Position numbers and translations under genes: made by a program
Shown: positions 17,597-28,132 of the stretch, one piece after another
Layout: each line of letters opens with the position of its first letter
Numbering within the stretch: position 1 is the first letter of the stretch
Origin: Kiritimatiellia bacterium
Lineage (GTDB): Bacteria; Verrucomicrobiota; Kiritimatiellia; UBA8416
Direction: 5' to 3'
Assembly: GCA_007129405.1 (NCBI GenBank)
Contig: SKVN01000077.1
Coordinates: 1 to 41,184, forward strand
DNA: 41,184 nucleotides
Notes under the pieces: model-generated
Told to the model about the DNA's origin: nothing
Databases searched by the model: none
Seen by the model: the letters and a program-made list of their open reading frames with translations, nothing else

Positions 17597-18849
17597 CCTG
17601 CCTCCAATTCCGTGCCACGTTGCACACCGTAGCGTAAAAACAGCGGCGAAAGCAGCTCGTTTAAAAAGATGGAATACAACACAATATTCACGGCACCATC
17701 CAAAGGACCATACAGCATCGACTGTGTGCGAACGGCCTCCAGCACGGGTGATGTTCGAATCAAAAGAATGAATCCCAGTGCCACGCCTCCTTTAGAATAC
17801 GTGCAGGTCCCGAGATACGCCCCCAAACGCCAACCAAGCCCCCGCAAACGTGTCCCCAGTGCACAACCCAAGGTACGCGCAACCCCGCGAAGCAGAATGT
17901 AAGAAGTTCCGGCAATAAGCCCCGCAACGCTTGTAACTACCGCAAGATCAATTTCAAGGCCGGCAATCACAAAAAAAAGCGCATAAATGGGAGGCGTAAA
18001 TGGCTCCACGGCCCGTAAAACCCGATTGTTGGAACGATGGATGTTCACCAAAACAGCACCCATCACCATATTGACAAGCAAAGGCGACAAATGCAGCGAT
18101 ATGGTAACACCAGTAACAGCAAACACGAACCCGACAGTAATAATCATCAATTCATTGTTGCTGCGTACACGCGCAATCAGCACGGAAAACGGCACGGCAC
18201 AGAGCCCGCCGATAACCAGACTCAAAACAATCTCCCGTAACGACTGCCCCAGAATAACCCCCCCCCCGTACGTGCCCAACATATTCATCACCACCGAAAA
18301 TGCGACGCCAAACAAAATGACGGTTAGCGCATCACCCAATGCCACAAGGCCAAAAAGATATTCCACAAATCGACCATGTGTACGCATGTGATGAATCTCT
18401 GCCACAATAATGGCGGGTGAAGTAGCACAAGCAATGGCCGCCAACAAAACGGAATATGGATATTGCACATGCAGAGCAGGAACAAAATACCCCAGTACAC
18501 TACACCCTGCCAAAACCAGCAAAAAGGTAATCGATAATCCCAACAGGGTAATAACAAGAACATCGCGCCCAATCCGTTTCAGACGGTTCGCGGCAAATTC
18601 TCCTCCGATCGTTAATGCCAAAAAGCCGATCGCTACTTCCGTCAGCACATGCAACAGATGCTCCATGGCTGGAGAAACCCAGTTTCCCCAATTCCCAAAC
18701 AAAACCCCGATCAAAATAAAACCACTTATTTCCGGCAAACGAATGCGAATCGCTACCTTGCCTGCCAGATAGCCCAAAACAAGCAATAGCCCTATCAGAA
18801 ATAACGGATGCTCTAAAAAAACCTGTTGACGCTGTAATAAAAACTGCAT
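17593..18849 (-). CDS. CPA2-family cation/proton antiporter
   Basis: Inner-membrane monovalent cation/proton exchanger of the Kef/NapA type. The 418-residue product has about 12-13 hydrophobic helices and no C-terminal TrkA-N or RCK domain, so regulation must come from elsewhere. Family features include the ISGFILIGVLFGN entrance helix, an ACATSPAIIVAEIHHM segment that matches the conserved unwound-helix region, and FFVIAGLEIDLAVV near residue 285. The start lacks a clear Shine-Dalgarno sequence and falls inside an inverted repeat at 18845-18865. It is coupled by ATGA overlap to the EIIA-PII gene. The ion (K+ or Na+) cannot be told. Confidence 0.9.
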   Translation of the reverse strand: MQFLLQRQQVFLEHPLFLIGLLLVLGYLAGKVAIRIRLPEISGFILIGVLFGNWGNWVSPAMEHLLHVLTEVAIGFLALTIGGEFAANRLKRIGRDVLVITLLGLSITFLLVLAGCSVLGYFVPALHVQYPYSVLLAAIACATSPAIIVAEIHHMRTHGRFVEYLFGLVALGDALTVILFGVAFSVVMNMLGTYGGGVILGQSLREIVLSLVIGGLCAVPFSVLIARVRSNNELMIITVGFVFAVTGVTISLHLSPLLVNMVMGAVLVNIHRSNNRVLRAVEPFTPPIYALFFVIAGLEIDLAVVTSVAGLIAGTSYILLRGVARTLGCALGTRLRGLGWRLGAYLGTCTYSKGGVALGFILLIRTSPVLEAVRTQSMLYGPLDGAVNIVLYSIFLNELLSPLFLRYGVQRGTELEAG

Positions 18850-18865
18850 GACATAAAATCATGCA
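18845..18865. promoter_or_regulatory. Inverted repeat over the antiporter start codon
   Basis: Two perfect 7-base arms, TGCATGA and TCATGCA, are separated by 7 A/T-rich bases. On the minus strand the antiporter start codon (18849-18847) lies within the downstream arm, so a transcript starting upstream could fold a hairpin that hides the start. It could instead be an operator site in the divergent region shared with the pseudouridine synthase gene at 18995. The symmetry is seen directly; the role is inference. Confidence 0.4.
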
Positions 18866-18994
18866 TTACGGCACAAAACGCAAGTTACTATTGCCTGCTG
18901 AAAGTTGGCATTGCTCTCGCTACCCCGTATGCGATATAGGAGTTGCATACCTAATGCATCAACAAAGCAGGTCTTTGTGCAAGTAGACAACTGC

Positions 18995-19744
18995 ATGCGA
19001 TTACAAAAATTCCTGGCACAGGCTGGCATTGCGTCCCGGCGCAAGGCTGAAGACATCATCCTTGCCGGTCGTGTTGCCGTAAATGGTGCCACAACCACAC
19101 GTCTGGGAACAACCGTGAACCCATCCAACGACACCATCACTGTCGATGGCAAGGAACTTGCGGCACCCAATACCACCAGAACCTATCTACTACACAAACC
19201 CGCCGGTCTCATTTGCAGCGCCAGCGAAAGCCAGGGAACCACGATCTTTTCGCTGTTCCCACATAAAACGGCGACGCGCCTGTTTTCCGTGGGCCGATTA
19301 GATAAATACTCGGAGGGATTACTCCTGGTAACCAATGACGGGGCACTCGCCCATAAACTAACCCATCCGCGCTATGGGCATACCAAAACATATGACGTGA
19401 CCGTAAATGGACAGGTTTCCAACGAACAACTGCGGCGATTACGATCGCCCACCACCATGGATGGATACCAAACGCGGGGCGCAAAGGTCCACATCGAGCA
19501 CCAAACAACCCATCCGGAAACCACGACCTTACGCGTGATTCTCCAGGAAGGACGCAGTCGGCAAATCCGGAACATGTGTGCCGCGCAGAACCTCGCCATA
19601 CGAAAACTGCAACGCATTCGCATAGGACAACTCGAGTTGGGCAACCTCAAACCAGGCACCTATCGTCCCCTGAAACAAAAAGATCTTGCTCTCCTGCTAA
19701 AACCCGACACCTTGCCGTCACGCAAATCTCGTCCGCATCCCTAG
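18995..19744 (+). CDS. RsuA/RluB/RluE-family pseudouridine synthase
   Basis: Converts a specific uridine in rRNA to pseudouridine. The 249-residue product begins with an S4 RNA-binding domain (about residues 1-45, MRLQKFLAQAGIASRRKAED) and continues with the catalytic domain, whose signature FSVGRLDKYSEGLLLVTNDG contains the catalytic Asp 103. The late segment LQEGRSRQIRNMCA is also family-typical. I chose ATG 18995 because it begins exactly at the S4 domain; a GTG at 18977 and an ATG at 18905 are in frame, and none has a good Shine-Dalgarno sequence. The exact rRNA target (16S or 23S) cannot be read from sequence. It converges with the next gene, 12 bp between stops. Confidence 0.92.
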   Translation: MRLQKFLAQAGIASRRKAEDIILAGRVAVNGATTTRLGTTVNPSNDTITVDGKELAAPNTTRTYLLHKPAGLICSASESQGTTIFSLFPHKTATRLFSVGRLDKYSEGLLLVTNDGALAHKLTHPRYGHTKTYDVTVNGQVSNEQLRRLRSPTTMDGYQTRGAKVHIEHQTTHPETTTLRVILQEGRSRQIRNMCAAQNLAIRKLQRIRIGQLELGNLKPGTYRPLKQKDLALLLKPDTLPSRKSRPHP

Positions 19745-19756
19745 AACCCGCATATC

Positions 19757-22700
19757 TCAGCGAATCTGTTCATCCAGCCGACGCCAAAGAGACAAATCGT
19801 CAGCACTCATTCGATCACGGTAAGGCGCGAACTGATCCAGGATCTCGCGGGCAGCAGCAGGGCGCCCGCGCATAATTTGCAGCTCGGCCTGATGAAGATG
19901 TGTGATGGGGCGCGAGGCATCAAGAGCGAGCGCCCGACTAAAAGCCGCTTCCGCTTCATCCAAACGCTCCGTCCGCATCAGTATATTACCCAATGTGCTC
20001 CAAGCCATAGCTTGTTCCGCATTGATATCCAACGCTTCCCGTACCATTTCTTCGGCTTCCGCATACGCCTCCCGCTGTAGCAAAAGCCAGGCGAGATCAT
20101 TGAGTGCCAACGGTAAACGTTCTGATTCCAAACTGCGACGAAGCGAATCCTCGGCCAACCGATAGTCACCATCAGCAATTTGCAAACTCCCGCGCACATA
20201 TAACGCGAGCGCATGTGATGGATCAACATGCAAAAGTGTACGCATATGCCGTTGTGCTGCATCCCGACGCTGCAAAAATAAATTTAACCGCAAAAGTTCT
20301 TCTACTAATGGCTTGTACCCCGGTCGACGGTTCAACGCCATGTTATAATAATCTAAAGCTTGTATAAAATTATTGTTCGCAAATGCGATCCGCGCCCGAA
20401 GCGTGGAGGCATAATACCCGCCGCCCCCTTCCAACATCTCAATCCGACGTAAGGCCCGATTCAGGGCCCTTTCGTTCTGCACGATCATACCAGCTTCTGC
20501 CATCAGGACCCATCCCCGCAGTGAATCACGATGATCAATCAGGAAATCGTCCAATCGGGCCAAAGCAACCTCGGCGGCTCCATCAAGGATATCCAGCAGC
20601 GATTCTTCCAAAACAACACGTTCCGCGGGCATCCCCTCTTCCAACATACGCGCGAGAAGGTCACGCGCTACAGCAATCTGACGATCGCGCAACGCGAGAC
20701 GATATAACCCTGCCATCCCGCGCAAACGCTCGGCCGGATCCTCCATCAGACGACGATAAATCAATGCGCTTTCGCCGGGACGATCATCCAATAGATACAC
20801 TTCTGCCATCAGTGCTTCGAGTGCCGGACTGCGGACATCGCCCGCCAACGCCGCTGCGCGCTCGACATCCTCGACCGCAACCCGTGCCTGGCCCGAATAC
20901 GCCCAACCCCAACCCATCTCGGCAAAAGCTTCCGGCGCACGAACAATACCATAGGTCCGCACCAACGACCAAATCCGCAAACGCTCGCTTAAACCTTCTT
21001 CAAATGCTTGCAGACGAGCTGCTATACGACCCTCTGCATCCGCAATACGTCCGCTCGCAACCATGGCATACAAATTCAAAAGACTGCTGATGTTGTCAGG
21101 ATCGATATGCAATACAGCATCATATACCGAACGAGCGGCGGCATCGTGCCCCTGATCCTCCAGTAAAACGGCAAAATCATTGCCCAACCTGCCAGCATGT
21201 GTGGCCGCCCATAGCATAACCCGAAGTTTTGCAGCATCATCCGACGTCGTAGCATAACGTTCGGCAGCCTTCCGCAGGAACGCAACCACGGCCTCCCCTT
21301 CTCCCTCCGTAATATCCAACGCCTCCGGTTCCACACCTACGTAAACCATGCGCTGCGGCACAGCCGCATACCCCGCACGACGCCAATAGTCAGGCTCACT
21401 CAAAATCGCGACCTGCGCCGCCCGTTCCGCGTCCCGAAACCACTCCGACAGAAGGGCTGGCATACTCAAACGAACCGCATTTTGCAAACGTACATCATCA
21501 AGCAAACTTGATATATAACGCTGATAGATCAGTTGGTTACCCGATGGCAGACTCAAAATTTGTAATGGTATGCCCCGCTCCCAGGCAGCAATAAAATAAT
21601 GCGCATCCAACCCCCCGTCACTTACCAGCCAAGTGCGCCCCTCCATGCTGTCAACAACATCGCCAGCAACATCCCGAACCGCGGACACCCCGCGCGGCTG
21701 TGCCTCATCGGCAAACCACCATGGTAAAACCACGGCAAAAACAACCATCGCAAGCGAAAGCACTTTCCCGAATCCAAAAAACGCGAGCGCCAAAATCCCT
21801 TGATCACGCACATCGTGCCATGCGCCAGCCAGCAAAAACCAGAAAGCCGCAAGATACCCGGTAACCATCGCCACCAGAACATATGGCGTTATGAGTACAC
21901 GCTGCGCTCCCATTAAACGCCATGGCGTAAGCGGTGCATGCAACCACACGCCCATGGCAAATAGGGTCATGATCAAGTGTAAAAACACAATCGCGATATC
22001 CCGATCATCATTCAATCCACGACGTGCCATTGTAAGCATCGTCAACCAAGGCACCGTCGTGGTGAATAAAATGATCAGCCAACCTTCGCGCGGCAAACTA
22101 TGCATAATTTGCATGGCCTGATATACCCAAATCGACCAAAGCAAATGCCAAAACCCACGATAATCACGAAAAACATATCCCGGACTTCGGTAGAAAAAAA
22201 ATGTCAAAAGCCCATACCCGACAAGGATACCCACCACACCAAGCACTGCCAAAAGCCCTAGATGACGCGGCAATAACTTGTCATGCCGCCATAATCCATA
22301 CAGTATCCCTACGCCAAACAGCGGCCCCATCACGATCATCGTGGAAAACTGTGCGGCCAGAAGACCATAGATAAGTGTCAAAATAATGGCATATCGTAGC
22401 GACCCTGTTCGCATAAACGAAATCAGCAACCAAGCTGCCAACAAAAGCAGCATAATATCAAACGACATCATGTGCGCACGCGTGGCCACACTCCAAAACG
22501 GCGCACTTAGCCCCAAAGCAGCGGCTGACACACCCCCCGCCAGAACACTTACAAAGCCTGCGCGATCTTCACGCACAGCATAGGGATCCAAACAAGCAAA
22601 AACACTATGGCGCATCACCGCATACAACAAACCAACAGAGATGGCTGCACACAACGCACTAAAAGCATTCAGGACAAGAATTGCCTGTCCGCCACTGACT

Positions 22701-22894
22701 GCCGCCAGAAACCTCGCAATGGCATGCCATAGAAGTGCCGCGGGTATCAAATTGGGGAATAGCCCCAATGCGTTGAGCACAAGGTTCGATGATGGACCCG
22801 GCACCGCTCCACGCGCAAGGGTGACCAGATATAAAACCAAACACAAAACCATCAAAATGATGGCGACAGCAGTATCAGTTTTTTTCGCATTCAT
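19757..22894 (-). CDS. Large multispanning membrane protein with C-terminal TPR repeats
   Basis: The 1045-residue product has about 11-13 hydrophobic helices in the first 420 residues and a soluble C-terminal half of TPR repeats (for example an NEQAMAWSTLGN-like unit near the end, read as NAEQAMAWSTLGNILMRTE). The arrangement recalls DUF2723/GT117-type membrane proteins with TPR tails, but the first loop here reads ARGAVPGPSS and LGLFPNLIPA, without the acidic D-x-G-E and HPPG motifs I expect, so the catalytic role may be lost or different. I chose ATG 22894, just before the first helix; an upstream GTG at 22954 adds 20 residues. Neither start has a clear Shine-Dalgarno sequence. No function is proposed. 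Confidence 0.8.
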   Translation of the reverse strand: MNAKKTDTAVAIILMVLCLVLYLVTLARGAVPGPSSNLVLNALGLFPNLIPAALLWHAIARFLAAVSGGQAILVLNAFSALCAAISVGLLYAVMRHSVFACLDPYAVREDRAGFVSVLAGGVSAAALGLSAPFWSVATRAHMMSFDIMLLLLAAWLLISFMRTGSLRYAIILTLIYGLLAAQFSTMIVMGPLFGVGILYGLWRHDKLLPRHLGLLAVLGVVGILVGYGLLTFFFYRSPGYVFRDYRGFWHLLWSIWVYQAMQIMHSLPREGWLIILFTTTVPWLTMLTMARRGLNDDRDIAIVFLHLIMTLFAMGVWLHAPLTPWRLMGAQRVLITPYVLVAMVTGYLAAFWFLLAGAWHDVRDQGILALAFFGFGKVLSLAMVVFAVVLPWWFADEAQPRGVSAVRDVAGDVVDSMEGRTWLVSDGGLDAHYFIAAWERGIPLQILSLPSGNQLIYQRYISSLLDDVRLQNAVRLSMPALLSEWFRDAERAAQVAILSEPDYWRRAGYAAVPQRMVYVGVEPEALDITEGEGEAVVAFLRKAAERYATTSDDAAKLRVMLWAATHAGRLGNDFAVLLEDQGHDAAARSVYDAVLHIDPDNISSLLNLYAMVASGRIADAEGRIAARLQAFEEGLSERLRIWSLVRTYGIVRAPEAFAEMGWGWAYSGQARVAVEDVERAAALAGDVRSPALEALMAEVYLLDDRPGESALIYRRLMEDPAERLRGMAGLYRLALRDRQIAVARDLLARMLEEGMPAERVVLEESLLDILDGAAEVALARLDDFLIDHRDSLRGWVLMAEAGMIVQNERALNRALRRIEMLEGGGGYYASTLRARIAFANNNFIQALDYYNMALNRRPGYKPLVEELLRLNLFLQRRDAAQRHMRTLLHVDPSHALALYVRGSLQIADGDYRLAEDSLRRSLESERLPLALNDLAWLLLQREAYAEAEEMVREALDINAEQAMAWSTLGNILMRTERLDEAEAAFSRALALDASRPITHLHQAELQIMRGRPAAAREILDQFAPYRDRMSADDLSLWRRLDEQIR

Positions 22895-24527
<1,633 letters not shown>

Positions 24528-24529
24528 GC

Positions 24530-26179
24530 TCAGCGCTTGCGCTTGCTGCCTTTGCCGCCCTGCATGACGTCTCGCACCCATGCAGGAGCGTCATCGTGTT
24601 TACGCTTGCCAGCCGCACCAGCCTTCTGTGATGGCCGTTTTGACCCTGCAGGAGCGTCCACATCTCCGCGCTTACCCTTCTTACCCTTACGAACCATTCG
24701 TACCTTGCCTTTGGAAGCCGTTGTTGCCGGTGCAGGCTCCACGATGGACCGCTTCGGTTTGTGCACCAACATAGGCCTAGGCGCTGCGCGTTTCCCGGGC
24801 CGAGGTTTACGCCCCCCCCGCCCCGCTCCCGCGCGCACAGGTGCTTCCGGCATATAGGCATTCAAATCAGGTGCCGAACGGTAATGCTCCAGTAAATCTG
24901 CAAATTGTGCCGATAGCAAACGCGCCACCAACGCATCCCGCGACATACTTTCCAACTGCGCGAGAATCCCATGCATAAAGGGCGCAATACGCTGCTCACC
25001 CTCGGCGTCTGCCCGCATATGTTCCAACCAAGCCGCAATGCGCACCGCACAAACCGTCCGCCCATCCGGAACCGGCTGCACCAAAAATTTGCACCCCAGT
25101 GATCGTTCAATAAAAGGAATCTTCGAGCGCTCGCGTGGTGTAATCAACACCGAGGAAATGCCTCGTCGTCCCGCTCGACCCGTGCGGCCACTGCGATGCG
25201 TATACCCTTCCAATGCATCCGGCAATCGAAAACTGATCACATGTCCAAGGTCGCTAATATCAAGTCCACGAGCCGCCACATTGGTCGCCACCAGCAAGCG
25301 AATCTGACGATTGGCAAAAGCCTGCATCACGCGATCACGTTGCACTTGCGAAAGATCACCATGCAATGCATCCGCCCGATAACCATCCCGGGTTAATGCA
25401 TCCGATACATCTTGCGTCTCCTGACGCGTCCGGCAAAAAATCAAACCATATATGTCGGGTTCGGCATCCACAATGCGACGTAAAGCCTGATAACGGTTTC
25501 GTTCCTCAACCACGTAGACATGATGTTCGACGGTTTCCGCCCCCGCCCCGCGCTCCCCAATCGCAATTTCAATCGGGTCCTTCACAAAAGCTTGCACAAG
25601 CGCCGCCAACGATTTTGGCATCGTTGCCGAAAAAAGCAGTTTTTGAACCTGCGTGGGAATCGCAGCCATAATCGCTTTGAGATCTTCCTCAAACCCCATC
25701 CCCAGCATTTCATCCGCTTCATCCAGTACCACACAAGCCGCCTCCGAAAGATCAGCAGCCTGCCGGCGCAACAAATCATGCAAACGCCCCGGCGTGGCCA
25801 CCAACACATGCGAGCCCATCTGCAATGCACGCATTTGCCCAGAAAGGGAAGCACCACCATAAACGGCGGCAACTTGCAAACCGCGCACGTACTTTGCAAA
25901 CGATTTCAAGTCACCGCATACTTGCAGACAAAGCTCACGTGTCGGGCAAAGCACTACAGCCTGCACGACTTTCCGGTGCAGGTGAATCCGCTCCAAGAGC
26001 GGCAAACCGAAAGCTGCTGTTTTGCCAGTCCCTGTTTGCGCCAAAGCGATCATATTGCGCTGGCCTTCCAGCAATACGGGAATCACCGCCGATTGAACCG
26101 GCGTCGGGGTCACAAAATCCAATTCACCAATTGCCTTCAAAATCGGTTCAGAAAGTGCCAATTGCACAAAGTCAGCCAT
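24530..26179 (-). CDS. DEAD-box RNA helicase
   Basis: ATP-dependent RNA helicase of the DeaD/CsdA/RhlE class, used in ribosome assembly, RNA decay or cold adaptation. The two RecA domains show the Q motif with TPTPVQ, motif I AQTGTGKT (47-54), PTREL, DEAD (153-156), SAT (184-186), then VATNVAARGLDI and HRSGRTGRAGR. After about residue 370 there is a domain without a clear RNA-binding signature, then a strongly basic Gly/Lys/Arg/Pro tail (about 450-549), which probably binds RNA non-specifically. AAGGATC precedes the start. It lies 45 bp after prfA on the same strand, so it may share a transcript with prfA. The exact subfamily is not certain. Confidence 0.94.
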   Translation of the reverse strand: MADFVQLALSEPILKAIGELDFVTPTPVQSAVIPVLLEGQRNMIALAQTGTGKTAAFGLPLLERIHLHRKVVQAVVLCPTRELCLQVCGDLKSFAKYVRGLQVAAVYGGASLSGQMRALQMGSHVLVATPGRLHDLLRRQAADLSEAACVVLDEADEMLGMGFEEDLKAIMAAIPTQVQKLLFSATMPKSLAALVQAFVKDPIEIAIGERGAGAETVEHHVYVVEERNRYQALRRIVDAEPDIYGLIFCRTRQETQDVSDALTRDGYRADALHGDLSQVQRDRVMQAFANRQIRLLVATNVAARGLDISDLGHVISFRLPDALEGYTHRSGRTGRAGRRGISSVLITPRERSKIPFIERSLGCKFLVQPVPDGRTVCAVRIAAWLEHMRADAEGEQRIAPFMHGILAQLESMSRDALVARLLSAQFADLLEHYRSAPDLNAYMPEAPVRAGAGRGGRKPRPGKRAAPRPMLVHKPKRSIVEPAPATTASKGKVRMVRKGKKGKRGDVDAPAGSKRPSQKAGAAGKRKHDDAPAWVRDVMQGGKGSKRKR

Positions 26180-26224
26180 ACGATCCTTTCAAGTAAATAA
26201 AAAACGGCTTATCCCAGACAAGAA

Positions 26225-27325
26225 CTATACGCAGCTCGCTGCATGCGCTTCACGAAAATTCGCCTGCATCTTTTCTCCCATCGCATGCTGACGCAACGGT
26301 TCGATAACATCCGCCAAGTCGCCTTCCATGATGCGTTCGAGACTATACAAGGATAATCCAATACGATGATCCGTAAGACGACTCTGCGGGAAATTATAGG
26401 TGCGAATGCGGCCACTGCGATCTCCTGTCCCTATGAGAGAACGGCGCTCCGCACCTTGGCGGGCAGCCTCTTCCTGGCGTTTTGCATCCAGAATGCGTGC
26501 CTTCAGCACACCCATGGCCTTCTCGCGATTGCGATGCTGCGATTTTTCATCCTGACACTGCACGGTGATGCCAGTCGGCAAATGGGTAATTCGAACCGCT
26601 GAATCGGTCGTATTCACACTTTGCCCCCCCGGCCCGGAAGAGCGAAAGATATCAATACGAATTTCATCAGGAGGTAAATCCAAGTCATCCTCTTCCTGCG
26701 CTTCAGGAAATACCGCTACCGTTGCCGCCGATGTATGAATACGCCCTTGCGCCTCCGTGGTGGGAACACGCTGTACACGGTGTGTCCCACTTTCATAACG
26801 TAGAAGACCATATGCCTGATCACCTTCTACCGTGAAAATGATTTCCTTGTACCCCCCCACCTCGTTCGTACTCGCATCGATAATACCTGTGCGCCAACCC
26901 TTCGATTCTGCATAACGACAATACATGCGATATAAATCACCCGCAAAGAGGGCCGCCTCATCGCCGCCTGTCCCTGCCCGAATTTCAACAATGGCATTCC
27001 GGTCATCATCCGGATCCGGCGGCAGAAGCCCCAGCAGAAGATTTTGCTCCGCCGAAGGCAAAGCGGACTCTAATTCCGCTAATTCGAGCGCCGCCATTTC
27101 CGCCATCTCGGGATCGTCATCTTGCGCTAACTCCCGATTCTCCGCAATCCGTCGCACGATATCCCGATACACAGCAGCTTTGCCTGCTGTTTTTTTAATA
27201 TGCGCATGCTCCTTGAGTAATTTTCGATAAAGCGTACTATCCGCAGCAGTCTCTGGCAACGACAACTGGGCCTCGAGCTCTGGCAAACGGGTCAAGATCC
27301 GATCCACCATCTTTTCATCGATCAT
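26225..27325 (-). CDS. prfA: Peptide chain release factor 1
   Basis: Reads UAA and UAG stop codons and triggers peptide release. The 366-residue product carries the universal GGQ loop at residues 233-235 in SSGPGGQSVNTTDSAVR, and the RF1 tripeptide region VPTTEAQGRIHTSAATVAV with PTT at 188-190. RF1 usually has PxT here, while RF2 has SPF, so RF1 is supported. AGGGGGGC sits just upstream of the start codon. It lies downstream of rpmE with a terminator hairpin in between, and before the helicase gene. The prmC methylase gene, which often follows prfA, is not next to it. Confidence 0.97.
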   Translation of the reverse strand: MIDEKMVDRILTRLPELEAQLSLPETAADSTLYRKLLKEHAHIKKTAGKAAVYRDIVRRIAENRELAQDDDPEMAEMAALELAELESALPSAEQNLLLGLLPPDPDDDRNAIVEIRAGTGGDEAALFAGDLYRMYCRYAESKGWRTGIIDASTNEVGGYKEIIFTVEGDQAYGLLRYESGTHRVQRVPTTEAQGRIHTSAATVAVFPEAQEEDDLDLPPDEIRIDIFRSSGPGGQSVNTTDSAVRITHLPTGITVQCQDEKSQHRNREKAMGVLKARILDAKRQEEAARQGAERRSLIGTGDRSGRIRTYNFPQSRLTDHRIGLSLYSLERIMEGDLADVIEPLRQHAMGEKMQANFREAHAASCV

Positions 27326-27365
27326 AATGCCCCCCTATCCGCACAACCCACCTGAAAAAGGCACG

Positions 27366-27412
27366 AAAAAAGGGGCCACGAAATCAGTAGGATCTCGTAC
27401 GCCCCCTTTTTT
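27366..27412 (-). terminator. Intrinsic terminator after rpmE
   Basis: On the minus strand a G-rich arm (GGGGGCGTACGA) pairs imperfectly with TCGTGGCCCC, followed by TTTTTT. The run of A before the stem makes it partly symmetric, so it may also act in the other direction. It begins about 10 bp after the rpmE stop and lies 40 bp before the prfA start, separating the two transcripts at least in part. Confidence 0.8.
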
Positions 27413-27421
27413 ACCCAGTCA

Positions 27422-27631
27422 CTACGCCTTGGCTTTTTGGCGATACCGACGGTTAAACATTTCAACACGGCCTTCCGTATCCACCATCGAAGATTTTCCG
27501 GTGTAGAAAGGATGGCAGGCCGAACAGACGTTAATATGCATATCGCGGCCCGTTGACCCAACTTCGATCACGTTACCGCAAGCACAGGAAATCGTCGTTT
27601 CCCCAAACTTTGGATGTATCTCTTTTTTCAT
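27422..27631 (-). CDS. rpmE: 50S ribosomal protein L31 (zinc-binding form)
   Basis: Small large-subunit ribosomal protein involved in the intersubunit bridge. The 69-residue product has the typical MKKEIHPKF start and four cysteines at 16, 18, 36 and 39 that form the zinc ribbon, so this is the C-plus type; zinc-free paralogues replace it under zinc limitation in many bacteria. The chosen start is the family-typical Met at 27631; an upstream in-frame Met ten codons earlier belongs to the 5' region. It lies downstream of tRNA-Cys and upstream of a strong terminator. It ends with TAG. Confidence 0.96.
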   Translation of the reverse strand: MKKEIHPKFGETTISCACGNVIEVGSTGRDMHINVCSACHPFYTGKSSMVDTEGRVEMFNRRYRQKAKA

Positions 27632-27726
27632 GATTCTCTCAACCCCTAACTCAAAAAGCATCTGATCCTACTACTAGCAAAATACCAAAGCAAGCCTTTT
27701 CCTATCCCATTCATGCATAGATCATA

Positions 27727-27800
27727 TGGAGGCGCGAACCGGAATCGAACCGGTGTACAAGGTTTTGCAGACCTCTGCCTAACCACTCGGCCATCGCGCC
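27727..27800 (-). tRNA. tRNA-Cys (GCA)
   Basis: The minus strand folds into a cloverleaf. The acceptor stem is GGCGCGA paired with TCGCGCC, the D stem is GCC/GGC, the anticodon stem GAGGT/ACCTT holds the loop CTGCAAA with anticodon GCA, and the T stem ACCGG/CCGGT holds TTCGAAT. The discriminator base is U73, a cysteine identity element, and the CCA end is encoded in the DNA. The tRNA lies 36 bp after a short basic ORF and 95 bp before rpmE. Confidence 0.97.
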
Positions 27801-27836
27801 CAATTATATGATGAAATAGTAGAAAACTGAAAAAGC

Positions 27837-27929
27837 TTACTTCGAAGCGGCCTTGGCCTGCTCCTTCTTTCGCTTCAATTGGCGCTCACGCCGTTTCCGT
27901 TTCAGTCTTGCTCGTAATTGCTGTCCCAT
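27837..27929 (-). CDS. 30-residue basic peptide, unknown
   Basis: An ATG-to-TAA frame encodes 30 residues starting MGQQLRARLKRKRRER, of which 14 are Lys or Arg. The end is QAKAASK. It lies between a divergent promoter region and tRNA-Cys in a block of translation genes (rpmE, prfA). Basic peptides of this size include ribosome-associated proteins such as THX and L36-like proteins, but I do not recognise a match. A GGGA lies 3 bases upstream of the start, weak and close. A consensus -35 promoter lies just upstream, placing the start near the transcript end. It could be a real small ribosomal or nucleic-acid-binding protein, or a chance frame. Confidence 0.45.
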   Translation of the reverse strand: MGQQLRARLKRKRRERQLKRKKEQAKAASK

Positions 27930-27939
27930 AATCCCGTAA

Positions 27940-27968
27940 CATGTATCATCCCATCCTTCGCCTGTCAA
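27940..27968 (-). promoter_or_regulatory. Sigma70-like promoter before the basic ORF and tRNA-Cys
   Basis: On the minus strand there is a perfect TTGACA (27968-27963), a 17-base spacer, and TACATG (27945-27940) preceded by TG as in extended -10 promoters. The start codon of the 30-residue ORF is only 10 bases after the -10, so its transcript would be nearly leaderless, or the promoter mainly serves tRNA-Cys. A second A/T-rich -10-like TATAAA lies further upstream at 27988-27983, with only a poor -35. Confidence 0.45.
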
Positions 27969-28132
27969 ATCCAATCAAGAGTTTTATAACGTTTTGTGCC
28001 TCACATCCTACAACCAGCTTCCCAAATGACCGATATCAACCAGAAGAAACTTGCCTTTCCCATCCCCCCTACTCACAATCAAAGTCACCTCAAACATAAG
28101 AAAATTCGCCTTTTCGCATCCGTAAAAGCATC

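Noticed and set aside
20383-21090. Plus-strand frame of 235 residues opposite the membrane-TPR gene
   Set aside because: Arg/Pro/Ser-rich composition without domains; shadow of the TPR half.
25520-26200. Plus-strand frame of 226 residues opposite the helicase gene
   Set aside because: Shadow frame with no domain; the helicase motifs on the minus strand are certain.
27983-27988. TATAAA as the main -10 for the small ORF
   Set aside because: The best partner -35 (TTGTAG) is at 19 bases and poor, so I preferred the TTGACA pair.
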